Positions 41,130-50,020 of a DNA stretch of 64,000 nt are shown in pieces. The notes below the pieces were generated by a model. That model did not search any database, was not told the DNA's origin, and worked only from the letters and a program-made list of their open reading frames with translations. Numbering within the stretch: the first letter of the stretch is position 1; each line of letters begins with the position of its first letter. Source of the stretch: Desulfovibrio sp. Lineage in GTDB: Bacteria > Desulfobacterota > Desulfovibrionia > Desulfovibrionales > Desulfovibrionaceae. Both the position numbers and the translations under genes were made by a program. The stretch is taken from assembly GCA_017528345.1 (NCBI GenBank), contig JAFXOX010000046.1, positions 1 through 64,000 of the forward strand, in the 5' to 3' direction.

Positions 41130-43064
41130 ATGGCCGTCATTCTCGGCACAGCAGGACATATTGACCATGGCAAAACCAGTCTGGTGCGGGCGCTCACAGG
41201 TATTGACTGTGATCGCCTCAACGAGGAAAAGCGCCGTGGCATCACCATTGATTTAGGTTTTGCCTGGCTTGATCTGGACAGTGGCGAAAAACTCGGCATC
41301 ATTGATGTTCCCGGCCACGAGCGTTTTGTACGGACTATGGTCGCGGGGGCCTTTGGCATTGATCTCGTGATGCTTGTCATTGCCGCCGATGAAGGCATTA
41401 TGCCCCAGACACAGGAACACCTGGAAATTTGTTCTCTGCTGGGCGTCCATGAAGGTCTTGTGGCTCTCACCAAGATCGATATGGTTGAACCAGACTGGCT
41501 TGCCATGGTCACTGAAGAGATTAGAAACGGTCTTGCTGGCTCCTTCTTGGAAAAAGCACCCATATTTCCTGTCTCCTCTCAGACAGGACAGGGACTTGCC
41601 GAAATCAGAAGCTATCTGCAGCAAAAAGCGGCAAGTATCCAGAAAAAACCTGGCTGCGACATCTTTCGCCTGCCCATTGACCGGGTTTTTTCCCTGCATG
41701 GACATGGAACTGTTGTCACAGGCACGGTCCTTTCAGGATCCCTTTCCACCGATGAAACCTGTATTGTCATGCCCAGAGGCACGCTTTCCAGAGCCCGCTC
41801 CATTGAACGCCACGGCCAGCCCACAGAGACCATTTATCCGGGATCACGCTGTGCCATCAATCTGCAGGGTCTTGAAAAACAGGACATTGCGCGCGGCGAG
41901 ATCATTTCCAAGCCAGACCAACTCTATTGCGCTACCCGCTGGATCCTCAAGGTCCAAGTGCTTGCCTCTGCCCCCTTTGCCCTGAAGCAACGGGCTGAAT
42001 ATCATTTTCACCATGCCAGCAAAGAATGCACGGCCAAGCTTGTCTTTCGTGATCGGACCAGTCTGGCTCCCGGTGACAGCGCCCTTGCCGAAGTTATTTT
42101 TACCGAACCAATGTGCGGCGTCTTTCAGGACAGATGTGTGTTACGTGGAAGCTCGCCGCTAAGGACCCTCGCCGGCGCAAGCATTCTCTGTCCTCTGCCG
42201 CCACTCTGGCCTAGGCGGGTGGACAAGGAAGCCCTCATCAAACGCTGGCTTGCCCTGCCCTCGCTTTATGCGGACACTGCCCATCCGGAAGCCTTTGTCC
42301 TTGAGGTACTGGAACTCTTCGGTCTGCCCGGAGCCACCTTGTCGTGTCTGCGTGTCCTCACCCAGCTTCCTTCCAAAAAACTCCAGCAGATCCTTGAAAA
42401 GCTTATTTCACGCGCAGATTTGATTCTCTACGATCGGGAAAGCCGAGCTTGTCTTGCCAAAAGCCATTTCCGCAAACTCTGTGATGAGTGCCTTAAACGC
42501 GCGGCTCTTCTCCATGAAAAATCCCCGCTCAAGGCCTTCTTTGCCAAGGAGGCCCTGCATGGTTCATGGTGCCAGGATCTGCCCAAAAAGCTCACGGCCA
42601 AGGTCATTGAGCAGCTCATCCATGATGGGCACTTGGTCAGTCAGGATGAAGGACTGCGCCTGAAAAGCCACAAGGTAACACTGAAAGGCGCCGATCAGAC
42701 ACTCAGCGACAAAATCCTCAGCCGCCACACAGCACAGCCTCTGACCCCGCCCAATTATAAAGATGTCCTTGAAGAACTCGCTATCTCCGAAAAAGAAGCG
42801 GCCCCTGTACTTGCGCTGCTCTGCCAAAAAGGCGATCTTGTCCGGGTACGCGACGGCCTCTACTATACCAGAGAGGCCCTTGAAGACATTCAGTCACGGG
42901 TCAGAACCTGGTTTGAGAGCCACGACAGTCTCGATATTGCCGCCCTCAAAAGCATCCTTGGCCTTTCGCGCAAATACCTCATTGCTCTGCTTGAACACTT
43001 TGATAACAGCCATTTTACGGTACGCGTGGGAGATAAACGGACCCTGCGCAAAACAGGCAAATAA
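41130..43064 (+). CDS. selB: Selenocysteine-specific elongation factor SelB
   Basis: 644 residues. The GTPase motifs are [10 protein letters not shown] at 9-18, [25 protein letters not shown] and TKIDMV. Domain II and III barrels follow ([23 protein letters not shown]). Winged-helix repeats that bind the SECIS RNA fill residues 380-644. It delivers Sec-tRNA to UGA codons. The organism should make selenoproteins such as formate dehydrogenase, but I find no UGA-containing gene, SECIS or selA/selC in the window. The stop overlaps the next ATG (TAATG). Confidence 0.96.
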   Translation: MAVILGTAGHIDHGKTSLVRALTGIDCDRLNEEKRRGITIDLGFAWLDLDSGEKLGIIDVPGHERFVRTMVAGAFGIDLVMLVIAADEGIMPQTQEHLEICSLLGVHEGLVALTKIDMVEPDWLAMVTEEIRNGLAGSFLEKAPIFPVSSQTGQGLAEIRSYLQQKAASIQKKPGCDIFRLPIDRVFSLHGHGTVVTGTVLSGSLSTDETCIVMPRGTLSRARSIERHGQPTETIYPGSRCAINLQGLEKQDIARGEIISKPDQLYCATRWILKVQVLASAPFALKQRAEYHFHHASKECTAKLVFRDRTSLAPGDSALAEVIFTEPMCGVFQDRCVLRGSSPLRTLAGASILCPLPPLWPRRVDKEALIKRWLALPSLYADTAHPEAFVLEVLELFGLPGATLSCLRVLTQLPSKKLQQILEKLISRADLILYDRESRACLAKSHFRKLCDECLKRAALLHEKSPLKAFFAKEALHGSWCQDLPKKLTAKVIEQLIHDGHLVSQDEGLRLKSHKVTLKGADQTLSDKILSRHTAQPLTPPNYKDVLEELAISEKEAAPVLALLCQKGDLVRVRDGLYYTREALEDIQSRVRTWFESHDSLDIAALKSILGLSRKYLIALLEHFDNSHFTVRVGDKRTLRKTGK

Positions 43065-43774
43065 TGTACCGCCAGCATATCGCCAAATCCCTCTATCTTG
43101 ACTGTCTACCTCTGCGCCGCAAAGGAGAGCACTTTACCTGCGCTTCTCTCCAATACCTCTACAAATGTCTGATCAAAGCAAGCTGCTATCAGGCTGGAAG
43201 CGTTGACGAACTTGAGGCCATGCGTCTGTCAGAGCCAAGACCAAGCCTTTTTACCATCACGCAGCCCGAGACAGATGAGAACAAGGGTCTGACGTGCGCC
43301 TTCAACGTCCAAAGTGAACTCAAAGCCCTGCCTGCTCCTCATCTTTATATTGAAGTGCGTGCCGAAGAAGAGGAGGGGGTGGCCGCGCTTGTCACCAGCG
43401 CCCGCAAGCAGGGCCTTGAAATGTACATTTTCCGCTATGCCAAGGAGCATCAGCGCTGGCTCTGGCCCTTCATGGGCATGCGCTACGGCCCGACCATCAA
43501 TGATATCGCCCATATTGCCGTCCTTGACCCGCGAACACTCTCTCAGATGGGCCCCAATGCGCAAAAAGCCCTTATTCAGGAGCATGCGGCTCAGGCCGCG
43601 CTCTTTATTGCTGCTCTTGAGGGAATTCGGCAAGGGATCTACCCGTTGCTTGCCAGCAGCGAAATCACGCAGAAGCCGCCCCAGATTGCTCCCATCTCTC
43701 CGTCCTCTTTTGCCCAAAGGGCGCGCAGTCAGCACAAAAAACGTGGGCCGACCAAGGGGTCGGTCAGATTCTAA
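43064..43774 (+). CDS. Unknown 236-aa protein in the selB operon
   Basis: It starts inside the selB stop codon (TAATG), so it is translationally coupled. Residues 60-110 (LFTITQPETDENKGLTCAFNVQSELKALPAPHLYIEV) and 140-200 (WPFMGMRYGPTINDIAHIAVLDPRTLSQMGPNAQKALIQEHAAQAALFIAALE, both read in pieces) look folded and soluble. The last 35 residues are basic (RARSQHKKRGPTKGSVRF), as in RNA-binding tails. Family not recognised. Link to selenocysteine use is only positional. Confidence 0.75.
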   Translation: MYRQHIAKSLYLDCLPLRRKGEHFTCASLQYLYKCLIKASCYQAGSVDELEAMRLSEPRPSLFTITQPETDENKGLTCAFNVQSELKALPAPHLYIEVRAEEEEGVAALVTSARKQGLEMYIFRYAKEHQRWLWPFMGMRYGPTINDIAHIAVLDPRTLSQMGPNAQKALIQEHAAQAALFIAALEGIRQGIYPLLASSEITQKPPQIAPISPSSFAQRARSQHKKRGPTKGSVRF

Positions 43775-43789
43775 GCACAAGGAGCTATC

Positions 43790-44206
43790 ATGGACCAATG
43801 CCTGTTTTGCGCCATTGCCTGCGGCAGTATTCCTTCCCAGAAAATCTTTGAGAGTGACACGCTTTACGCCTTTCTGGACATTGCCCCGGCCAATAAGGGG
43901 CATGCCCTGCTCATTCCGCGTACCCACTGCAGTGACCTTCTGGGTCTTGATCCGGCCCTTGGTCAGGAGATCATGCAGGCCCAGCAGCGCATAGCCCGCG
44001 CCATTGTTTCCGTAACCAACGCCCAGGGCTTTAATGTCATCCAGAATAACGGCCGTGCTGCAGGTCAGGAGATCGACCATCTGCACTGGCATATTATTCC
44101 ACGCTTTGACGGAGATGGTTTCAAGCTCTGGCAGCAGGGCAAATACGACCAAGAAGAGGAAATGGTGCGTCTGGCCACAGCTATCCGGGTCCAGATTGGC
44201 CGTTGA
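43790..44206 (+). CDS. HIT-family nucleotide hydrolase (Hint-like)
   Basis: 138 residues with AAGGAG upstream. CLFCAIACGSIPSQKI at the start is the usual zinc-linked HIT opening. NGRAAGQEIDHLHWHIIPRF carries the histidine triad H-x-H-x-H. It hydrolyses AMP-lysine or AMP-N-type bonds. It is last in the paaK-selB operon. Confidence 0.93.
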   Translation: MDQCLFCAIACGSIPSQKIFESDTLYAFLDIAPANKGHALLIPRTHCSDLLGLDPALGQEIMQAQQRIARAIVSVTNAQGFNVIQNNGRAAGQEIDHLHWHIIPRFDGDGFKLWQQGKYDQEEEMVRLATAIRVQIGR

Positions 44207-44218
44207 CGAAATGAATGT

Positions 44219-44611
44219 CTTGACATCCCCCGTCCTCAATTCGGGGGATTTCTGTCGGTAAAGAGCTATTAGGTAGCTCCATAGGCGTGCCCCATGGGAA
44301 AGTGGACTGCCCAGAGCAATACGAGTTGATTTTTTGTTTACATATTTCCCCTGTGGGAAATAGTATAGCAGCGAACCAGCCCGATCTTTCCCCAGATCTT
44401 ACGATCTTTCCGCAGACTGGAAAGGCAACATGACAGGGAAATTTTAGCTAAGGAGCATCTGCTATTCCTGTGCCTTGCGGACGGTTTTTTACGGCGCAGT
44501 GGACGACAAAAAAACGCTCAGCAAAAGCTGAGCGTTTTTTTGTCGTGAACGTATTATGTCTGATCTCGCCGTCATCCCCCTAAGAGGCGGAGGACTTCTG
44601 GGGGATTAGGT
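44219..44611 (-). mobile_element. Decayed IS200/IS605-type end sequences
   Basis: CTTGACATCCCCCG..CGGGGGATTTCTG at 44219-44254 and TCATCCCCC..GGGGGATTAG at 44572-44611 are hairpins of the kind at the right end of TnpB elements (minus reading: AATCCCCC.., ..GGGGGATGTCAA). The stretch at about 44464-44503 resembles 61279-61317, next to another TnpB remnant. No transposase or TnpB frame survives between them. The second hairpin touches the end of the Rrf2 gene. Confidence 0.55.
44503..44546. terminator. 20-bp perfect palindrome, terminator-like
   Basis: ACGACAAAAAAACGCTCAGC, an AAAA loop, then the exact complement with seven T inside the stem. It could stop transcription from the HIT operon on the plus strand and from rrf2 on the minus strand. 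Confidence 0.75.
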
Positions 44612-45120
44612 TAAAAAGTACGTACTATATGCCTCGCTCTCGCTTTTGGCCTGCGACAGCGACTTCTGCCAAGAGACAGGCGAAGATTCCTGCCATCTTG
44701 CAAGTTTGCCACGGCAACCTTTTCCTCTTCGGCGTTCTGAACAAAAAGGTCCATAAGAGTCAAACGACTCAACTCACCCATCATGCGTGTAACGGCCTTT
44801 GTCCAAACACTGACAACAGCGTTGTTGGCAAAGACATTCTCCTTGACCTCTGGAAGACTGATACCGCCTTCCACAGCGACAACAATATCGCTTAAGGAAA
44901 TCTCCCTAGGCGCCTTCGCTAAGACAAAACCCCCAGCAATACCACGAATACTCCGCACAATTCCTGATCCCTGCAGCATACGCATAATTTTCTGAATAAA
45001 ATGTTCAGAAATGGACGAGGTATCGGCGAGCTCAGAGGCAGACAAAGGAGTTTTGTCCGTTTGACGAGCAAGGCGGAAAAGCAGATGGAGAGCATGAAAA
45101 GTCATGGATGATATGCGCAT
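44611..45120 (-). CDS. Rrf2-family transcriptional regulator
   Basis: 169 residues. The winged HTH is typical: RISSMTFHALHLLFRLARQ..LSASELADTSSISEHFIQKIMRMLQGSGIVRSIRGIAGGFVLAKAPREISLSDIVVAVEG in parts. The Fe-S cysteines of IscR/NsrR (C-x5-7-C-x5-C region) are absent: the segment reads LPEVKENVFANNAVVSVW. It may sense by another means, or not at all. The tail after about residue 145 is Arg-rich (SLGRSRCRRPKARARHIVRTF) and ends in an IS605-like remnant, so it may be a replaced C-terminus. It lies 91 nt after the HdrD-like gene on the same strand, recalling rrf2 beside the hmc operon. Confidence 0.85.
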   Translation of the reverse strand: MRISSMTFHALHLLFRLARQTDKTPLSASELADTSSISEHFIQKIMRMLQGSGIVRSIRGIAGGFVLAKAPREISLSDIVVAVEGGISLPEVKENVFANNAVVSVWTKAVTRMMGELSRLTLMDLFVQNAEEEKVAVANLQDGRNLRLSLGRSRCRRPKARARHIVRTF

Positions 45121-45211
45121 GACATACCTTTAACAACCGTATGGGGGTAAAAGGAAAAACAAAGCAAGGGTATCTGCTCACATTCTCAGCAAGAAAGCAA
45201 CAAAATATCAG

Positions 45212-46801
45212 CTACTCTTCGCCCCACTTAATGAAGCCTGGATTGACGTTTTCCATACAATTGACAATGAGTTCCACCAATCCACCGTAGGCGAAGCTGT
45301 TTTTCTCGTAGAGATCATTGTGCGCAAGTAATTCGCGGATCTGACCCTTGCAGTTGGAACAGGGAGCACAAATATACTTCTTGGTCTCAGGTCCAAGGCA
45401 GTCCTTAAAAGCCTCTCCGATCTGCCACATCTTCTTCCTGCCAGAAATATTGCCACGCCATTCCTCAATATTATTTCTCGACATGATGGCAAAGCCTGAG
45501 CCACCACCACAGCAGTAATTGTCTACACCGTGACAGGGCATCTCTCGAAACTTGGGAGCAATTTTATGCAGAATTTCACGTTGTGGTGAAACAATCCCCA
45601 TCAGACGTACAATATTGCAGGGATCGTGCAAAGTGACGGGGAAATCATTGCGCGAGGGATTGAGCTTCAAACGCCCACTCATCACAATATCACGTAGAGT
45701 CACGTAGCAGCTTTCCCGAGGAGTCTGCAGTTCATAGGGAATGACGCGATCAGCAACAACTGTCAACGCCTTATGGGCATGTCCGCATTCACCTATGACA
45801 ATTTTCTTCACGCCTAATTCTTTGGCTGCCTGCATATGCATCAAAGCAATTCGGGCAAGCTGGGCATCATCATAGAATACGCCATAATTGACACCGTCAT
45901 AGCCAGCACATTTGCTGGATAAGGTCCAAGAAAGACCCGCCTCCTGGAAAATCAGTGAGAAGGCAGCCACATTTTCCGGCCACGCAATAATTTCACCGGC
46001 ATTATGCAGGAGCAAAATATCAGCCCCTTTCACGTCAAAGGGCGTATGAACCTCAATACCTGTGATTTCGCTGTAGTCCTCGTCGATGAATTCGACATTG
46101 TCCTTGACGACCTGTGGCGTCATAGCCGTTGAAGAACCCACGCGGCTCTGCAGGACAGTGCCTTTTTCATGGAGTTCCTTGGGAGCAATGCCAAGCTCCT
46201 GGCTAAAAAGTTTTCTAATCTCTCTCGCAATCAGCCCATTATCCACACCAATAGGACAGGTCTGAGCACAACGGCGGCAAAGGTTGCAGCGATAGGCGAG
46301 TTCTCCCAGGCGGGCCACAGTTTTCCAGTTAAGCCCAAGATCACCGTAGCGCCAGCGAGCAAAGGGTTCTTTTTTAATATACTGTTTATAGATTCGCCTG
46401 AAAATTTCAGAGCGGTAATTGGGGCGATAGATTTCATTTTCACCGCTCATCTCAAAGAGATGACAGGCACTTGAACAGGAATTGCACTGCACGCAGTTGT
46501 CCATGCTGGTTTCCAGCATGGGCAGACAGGTAAAATTGTTATCCGTCGTAAAAAGTTTGCGCATTCCCGTCAAAAAACGGTTAACCAGGTTCTCTTCTTC
46601 GGCCTGACTCTTGGGCACGGGGATATTCAGAACATTAACCTCGTCCAGAAGGCAGGCAAAGCTCTTTTTTTGCTCTTCAGTATAGGGCTTCCATGGCATG
46701 AAGGCCAGGTCAAGACGCTGCGCGGGCAGGTCTTTTTCCTCTACTGTGGTTAATTGCCCCTCAACAGTGGAAAAATCACGAATTGTTAATTGTTCTCGCA
46801 T
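45212..46801 (-). CDS. HdrD/DsrK/TmcB-like iron-sulfur electron-transfer protein
   Basis: 529 residues, soluble. Two 4Fe-4S sites are CVQCNSCSSAC near 113 and CNLCRRCAQTCPIG near 195. The C-terminal half has a CCG-type site (HDPCNIVRL..VDNYCCGGGSGF) that in heterodisulfide-reductase D binds a noncubane cluster, then CAPCSNCKGQI. It takes electrons from the membrane partner TmcC/DsrM-like next to it, or gives them to it. In Desulfovibrio such pairs occur in Dsr, Tmc and Hmc complexes. I cannot say which, because the cytochrome c and periplasmic subunits are missing here. Confidence 0.8.
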   Translation of the reverse strand: MREQLTIRDFSTVEGQLTTVEEKDLPAQRLDLAFMPWKPYTEEQKKSFACLLDEVNVLNIPVPKSQAEEENLVNRFLTGMRKLFTTDNNFTCLPMLETSMDNCVQCNSCSSACHLFEMSGENEIYRPNYRSEIFRRIYKQYIKKEPFARWRYGDLGLNWKTVARLGELAYRCNLCRRCAQTCPIGVDNGLIAREIRKLFSQELGIAPKELHEKGTVLQSRVGSSTAMTPQVVKDNVEFIDEDYSEITGIEVHTPFDVKGADILLLHNAGEIIAWPENVAAFSLIFQEAGLSWTLSSKCAGYDGVNYGVFYDDAQLARIALMHMQAAKELGVKKIVIGECGHAHKALTVVADRVIPYELQTPRESCYVTLRDIVMSGRLKLNPSRNDFPVTLHDPCNIVRLMGIVSPQREILHKIAPKFREMPCHGVDNYCCGGGSGFAIMSRNNIEEWRGNISGRKKMWQIGEAFKDCLGPETKKYICAPCSNCKGQIRELLAHNDLYEKNSFAYGGLVELIVNCMENVNPGFIKWGEE

Positions 46802-46810
46802 GACTGCCCC

Positions 46811-47761
46811 CTACTTCTTAAGCCCATTATCGGGATTCACGGCCACATCTAACCAGGTTTTGGGTGTGCCATCTCCTGCGATATGCGGAGCAGCCCAAGT
46901 CACCTGCTTCTTCAGCAGCTCAGGAATGAGCTGCTGATTCTTTTCACTGGCCGGGGTGGGAACGTCATTCCAACGAATATCGTGATACATGAAGTACTTG
47001 AGCAGTAAATGCTGCATATTGGAAAGCGGAATCCAAATCATCACAAAAAAGCCCAAAAACATGCTCAGCTCAAAGAGGACGTTATTCAAAGGCTCACAGG
47101 AAAACGTCAGAAGGCTGTGCACAAAGATGGCAGCCACCTGAATATAATCAGCATTGAAAGCCCAGGCTGCGAGAGTCATAAGGGCAAAAAGCACAAAGGC
47201 ACCGATATTCAGGTAATGTTCACGCGAAGTATAAACTGCGAGGCCTTTATCATGCATACGCCGCAAAATCAGAGAAATACCACCGCCAAAAATGCAAAAT
47301 GCCCCCAACAAAACAACAGCATTGAGCACATTATGCATAAAGGTGACAAAGCCCCCCATTTCCTTGGGATTCCAAAGAGGGCTTGCCCCCAGAAGGCCGG
47401 CAATGACTGTCAAAAATAGGAGAATAGTTCCCCCCATGAGCAGATACATGCCAAGATGGAAGGGATAGGTACGAAACCAGAGTTTGTGATTGTGTTTAAA
47501 TGTGGCTTCGAGCAGGAGTACTTCCTTAAAAATACCCAGGATATCGTAAATATGCTCTACATGGCGGCCCTTAAGCCACCAGTCGGAGTTTTCCATAAAA
47601 CTGCCGCCATACGCCGCTTTTTTGCCCTCATGGGGCACGGGATAAATCTCCCAACGCACATGCAGTGGGCTTGCCGCACAGTAACCGCGAATCTTGCTCA
47701 CACAGAGAATCAAAAAGGCGGCAAAGGACAGGTAAGCCAAAAGGTAAAAAATGGTGGTCAT
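46811..47761 (-). CDS. NarI-like cytochrome b membrane subunit (TmcC/DsrM-like)
   Basis: 316 residues, with five or six membrane segments (IFYLLAYLSFAAFLILCVSKI, HLGMYLLMGGTILLFLTVIAGLL, FMHNVLNAVVLLGAFCIFGGG, IGAFVLFALMTLAAWAF, MFLGFFVMIWIPLSNM in pieces). Histidines H122 and H166 in this region and the final HLLLKYFMYH may bind heme b. A soluble loop at 30-80 (WEIYPVPHEGKKAAYGGSFMENSDWWLKGRHVEHIYDIL) is typical of TmcC/HmcE. It is the first gene of the unit, with a candidate operator at 47896. Confidence 0.8.
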   Translation of the reverse strand: MTTIFYLLAYLSFAAFLILCVSKIRGYCAASPLHVRWEIYPVPHEGKKAAYGGSFMENSDWWLKGRHVEHIYDILGIFKEVLLLEATFKHNHKLWFRTYPFHLGMYLLMGGTILLFLTVIAGLLGASPLWNPKEMGGFVTFMHNVLNAVVLLGAFCIFGGGISLILRRMHDKGLAVYTSREHYLNIGAFVLFALMTLAAWAFNADYIQVAAIFVHSLLTFSCEPLNNVLFELSMFLGFFVMIWIPLSNMQHLLLKYFMYHDIRWNDVPTPASEKNQQLIPELLKKQVTWAAPHIAGDGTPKTWLDVAVNPDNGLKK

Positions 47762-47895
47762 GCATTTCTCCCTTAGGTTAGGGCCGTAAGCCCGAAAATA
47801 TCCATGCCTTGCGAATGCTGGGTGAAACTCCTTGGGTTAGATGGTTCGATTCCTCAAAAAAAAGCTCGCAAAGCTCATGGAAAAAGTGATTTTAT

Positions 47896-47909
47896 CTAAA
47901 TTAATTTAG
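47896..47909. promoter_or_regulatory. 14-bp palindrome, candidate Rrf2 operator
   Basis: CTAAATTAATTTAG is a perfect palindrome 135 nt upstream of the cytochrome b start. On the minus strand TTGAAT and TTGACT precede it and TAGATAAAAT follows, so it lies between possible -35 and -10 elements. Regulation by the nearby Rrf2 protein is inference. Confidence 0.45.
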
Positions 47910-47980
47910 TCAAGATTCAAGTGATCTGGTATCTAACAGAAAATCATAGAAAAGAAAAGTCAGTTGAAACGTCATTCAGA

Positions 47981-48709
47981 TTAGTACGTCCAGTCTCGTG
48001 ACAAAGGAATGGCTGAACCTAGCGTGATACCTATTTCTGTGACATGGGCTCTATAGACGTACATTTCAACATGGCACTGTAGAGCCTTGGCAAAAAGGTT
48101 TGCATAGGCCTCGTCAATATAGTCTGCCGGGGCAAAGCAGTGGCCTTCCGGGTGTTGCACAAGGTAGAACATGGCCGCACGCATTTTGCGTCCTGCAATC
48201 TCCATAAGCGTGGTCAGATGTTTTTGCCCACGCAGACTCTGAGCATCGGGAAAACTTGCCACATCATCTTCAACAAGGGTGACATTTTTGCATTCCACCC
48301 AGAGATCAGGACGATGTTTCCCGGAAAAATGGACATCAAGCCGGCTTGTACCAAAGACGGCCTCAGCCCTGACCTGCTCATAGCCGAGGCTGAAGGGCAA
48401 AAGCCCCCGTGCATGGGCTGCCAATATAAGGCGATTGGGCACAAGGGTGTTGACGCCTACCCAACCCTTTGCACCCGGGCAGGCCACAGCCTCAAGGGTA
48501 TAGGGAAGCTTACGCTTGGGATTGGCGGAGCGGGAAAGAAGCACAGGGCTTCCCTTGCGTGTCAGACCGAGCATGGCCCCTGAATTATTGGTATGCGCCC
48601 AAACGATTTTCCCATCTTCAAGCGCAACCTCAACGCTAAAGCGCTTATGACGTCGCAGGAAGGTGCCAGATAGGCAGCGTTCAGCAAATGGCAAAAGGAG
48701 CTCTCCCAT
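47981..48709 (-). CDS. sfsA: SfsA family protein
   Basis: 242 residues. The family motifs are RCLSGTFLRRHKRFSVEVALEDG, GAMLGLTRKGSPVLLSRSANPKRKLPYTLE (read in parts), VNTLVPNRLIL, VWVECKNVTLVED, FPDAQSLRGQKHLTTLMEIA and EAYANLFAKAL. VECKNVT and the Asp before it are the nuclease-like catalytic cluster. SfsA was named for sugar fermentation stimulation, and a nuclease role is proposed. No operon partner. Confidence 0.93.
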   Translation of the reverse strand: MGELLLPFAERCLSGTFLRRHKRFSVEVALEDGKIVWAHTNNSGAMLGLTRKGSPVLLSRSANPKRKLPYTLEAVACPGAKGWVGVNTLVPNRLILAAHARGLLPFSLGYEQVRAEAVFGTSRLDVHFSGKHRPDLWVECKNVTLVEDDVASFPDAQSLRGQKHLTTLMEIAGRKMRAAMFYLVQHPEGHCFAPADYIDEAYANLFAKALQCHVEMYVYRAHVTEIGITLGSAIPLSRDWTY

Positions 48710-48828
48710 CTTCCCTCCTCTTCTTGGTCAAGACGTGTTCTGTGCCCGCCCTGCCTTGTTTTTTTCCCCAGCCAGTGCTATTTAGCGCGTAGTTTTTCAC
48801 GCTTTTCCACTTCAGCCTGGAGCTGGCC

Positions 48829-50010
48829 ATGCAGATATCTGACCGTCTCAAGAGTATTCAACCGTCTCTGACCCTTGCCGTCAACAGTAAAGCCCTTGAA
48901 CTGCGCGCCAAGGGGGCTGATATCATCAGCCTTGCCGTAGGCGAGCCCGATTTTCCCACACCCAAACATATTTGCGAGGCAGCCAAACGCGCCATAGACG
49001 AGAATTTCTGCCGTTACACCCAGGTTCCCGGCATCCCCGAACTGCGCAAAGCGGCTGCCGACTATTTTGCAAGCCAGCATAAGTTCGCTGTGACCCCTGA
49101 CGCCATAGTCATTGGTGCCGGCGGTAAGCACTGTATCTATAATTTTCTTCAGACCTTTCTCAATCCCGGCGATGAAGTGCTCATTCCCTCACCCTACTGG
49201 CTCAGCTACCCCGATATGGTCCAGCTGGCCGGGGGTGTACCGGTCTTTGTCAAAGCGGACGTTGAACACGGCTTTAAAGTCACAACGGCTATGCTCGATA
49301 AAGCCCTCTCCCCCAAGACAAAACTGCTCATTGTGAATTCTCCCAGCAATCCCACAGGCGCTGTCTACAGCGAGGAAGAATTTGCCAAAATCATGGACTG
49401 GGCTCTGGATCATGGTCTTTTTGTTCTCTCTGACGAGATTTACGAGCAGCTTGTCTATACAGGCAAACCCGCCCCAAGTGCCCTTCCCTGGTATGCCAAA
49501 AAACCTGATCAGGTGGCTGTCTTAAACGGACTTTCCAAGAGTTTTGCCATGACTGGCTGGCGTGTGGGTTTCCTCTGCGCGCATCCGGACCTCATCAAAA
49601 AGATTTCCGCCATGCAGGGGCACAGCACCTCCAATATCTGCTCCATTGCCCAGAAAGCAGCTCTTGCCGCCCTCACAGGCCCCATGGACTGCGTTTGTGA
49701 AATGCGCAAGGCTTTTCAGCGCAGACGCGACCTTGGCTATGCCGAGGTCGCCAGCTGGCCCGGCATTGCCTGCCCCAAGCCTGACGGGGCCTTCTACCTT
49801 TTCTGCGATGTGCATACAGTCTATGGCAAGACCGTGCACAATTCCACAGAGCTATGCACCTATCTTCTGGAACATGCCCATGTGGCCCTTGTTCCTGGTG
49901 CGGCCTTTGGCGACGACAACTGTATCCGCTTCTCGTACGCTGTTGCTGACGATGTCCTAAAACGTGCCCTTTCGGCAGTGGGGCGTGAACTTGCCGCTCT
50001 GCAAAACTAA
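48829..50010 (+). CDS. aspC: Class I aspartate aminotransferase
   Basis: 393 residues with a GGAG site. VGEPDFPTPKHICEAAKRA, VIGAGGKHCIYNF, NSPSNPTGAVYSEEEF and FSKSFAMTGWRVGF carry the PLP lysine (LNGLSKSFAMTGWRVG). FSYAVADDVL ends the enzyme. It converts oxaloacetate to aspartate, a step that feeds the next gene, homoserine dehydrogenase. This logic supports AspC rather than another aromatic or LL-DAP transaminase. Confidence 0.9.
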   Translation: MQISDRLKSIQPSLTLAVNSKALELRAKGADIISLAVGEPDFPTPKHICEAAKRAIDENFCRYTQVPGIPELRKAAADYFASQHKFAVTPDAIVIGAGGKHCIYNFLQTFLNPGDEVLIPSPYWLSYPDMVQLAGGVPVFVKADVEHGFKVTTAMLDKALSPKTKLLIVNSPSNPTGAVYSEEEFAKIMDWALDHGLFVLSDEIYEQLVYTGKPAPSALPWYAKKPDQVAVLNGLSKSFAMTGWRVGFLCAHPDLIKKISAMQGHSTSNICSIAQKAALAALTGPMDCVCEMRKAFQRRRDLGYAEVASWPGIACPKPDGAFYLFCDVHTVYGKTVHNSTELCTYLLEHAHVALVPGAAFGDDNCIRFSYAVADDVLKRALSAVGRELAALQN

Positions 50011-50020
50011 GGAGGAAACT

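Noticed and set aside
43229..44239. 336-codon minus-strand frame
   Set aside because: Antisense to two coupled genes, one of them a clear HIT protein.
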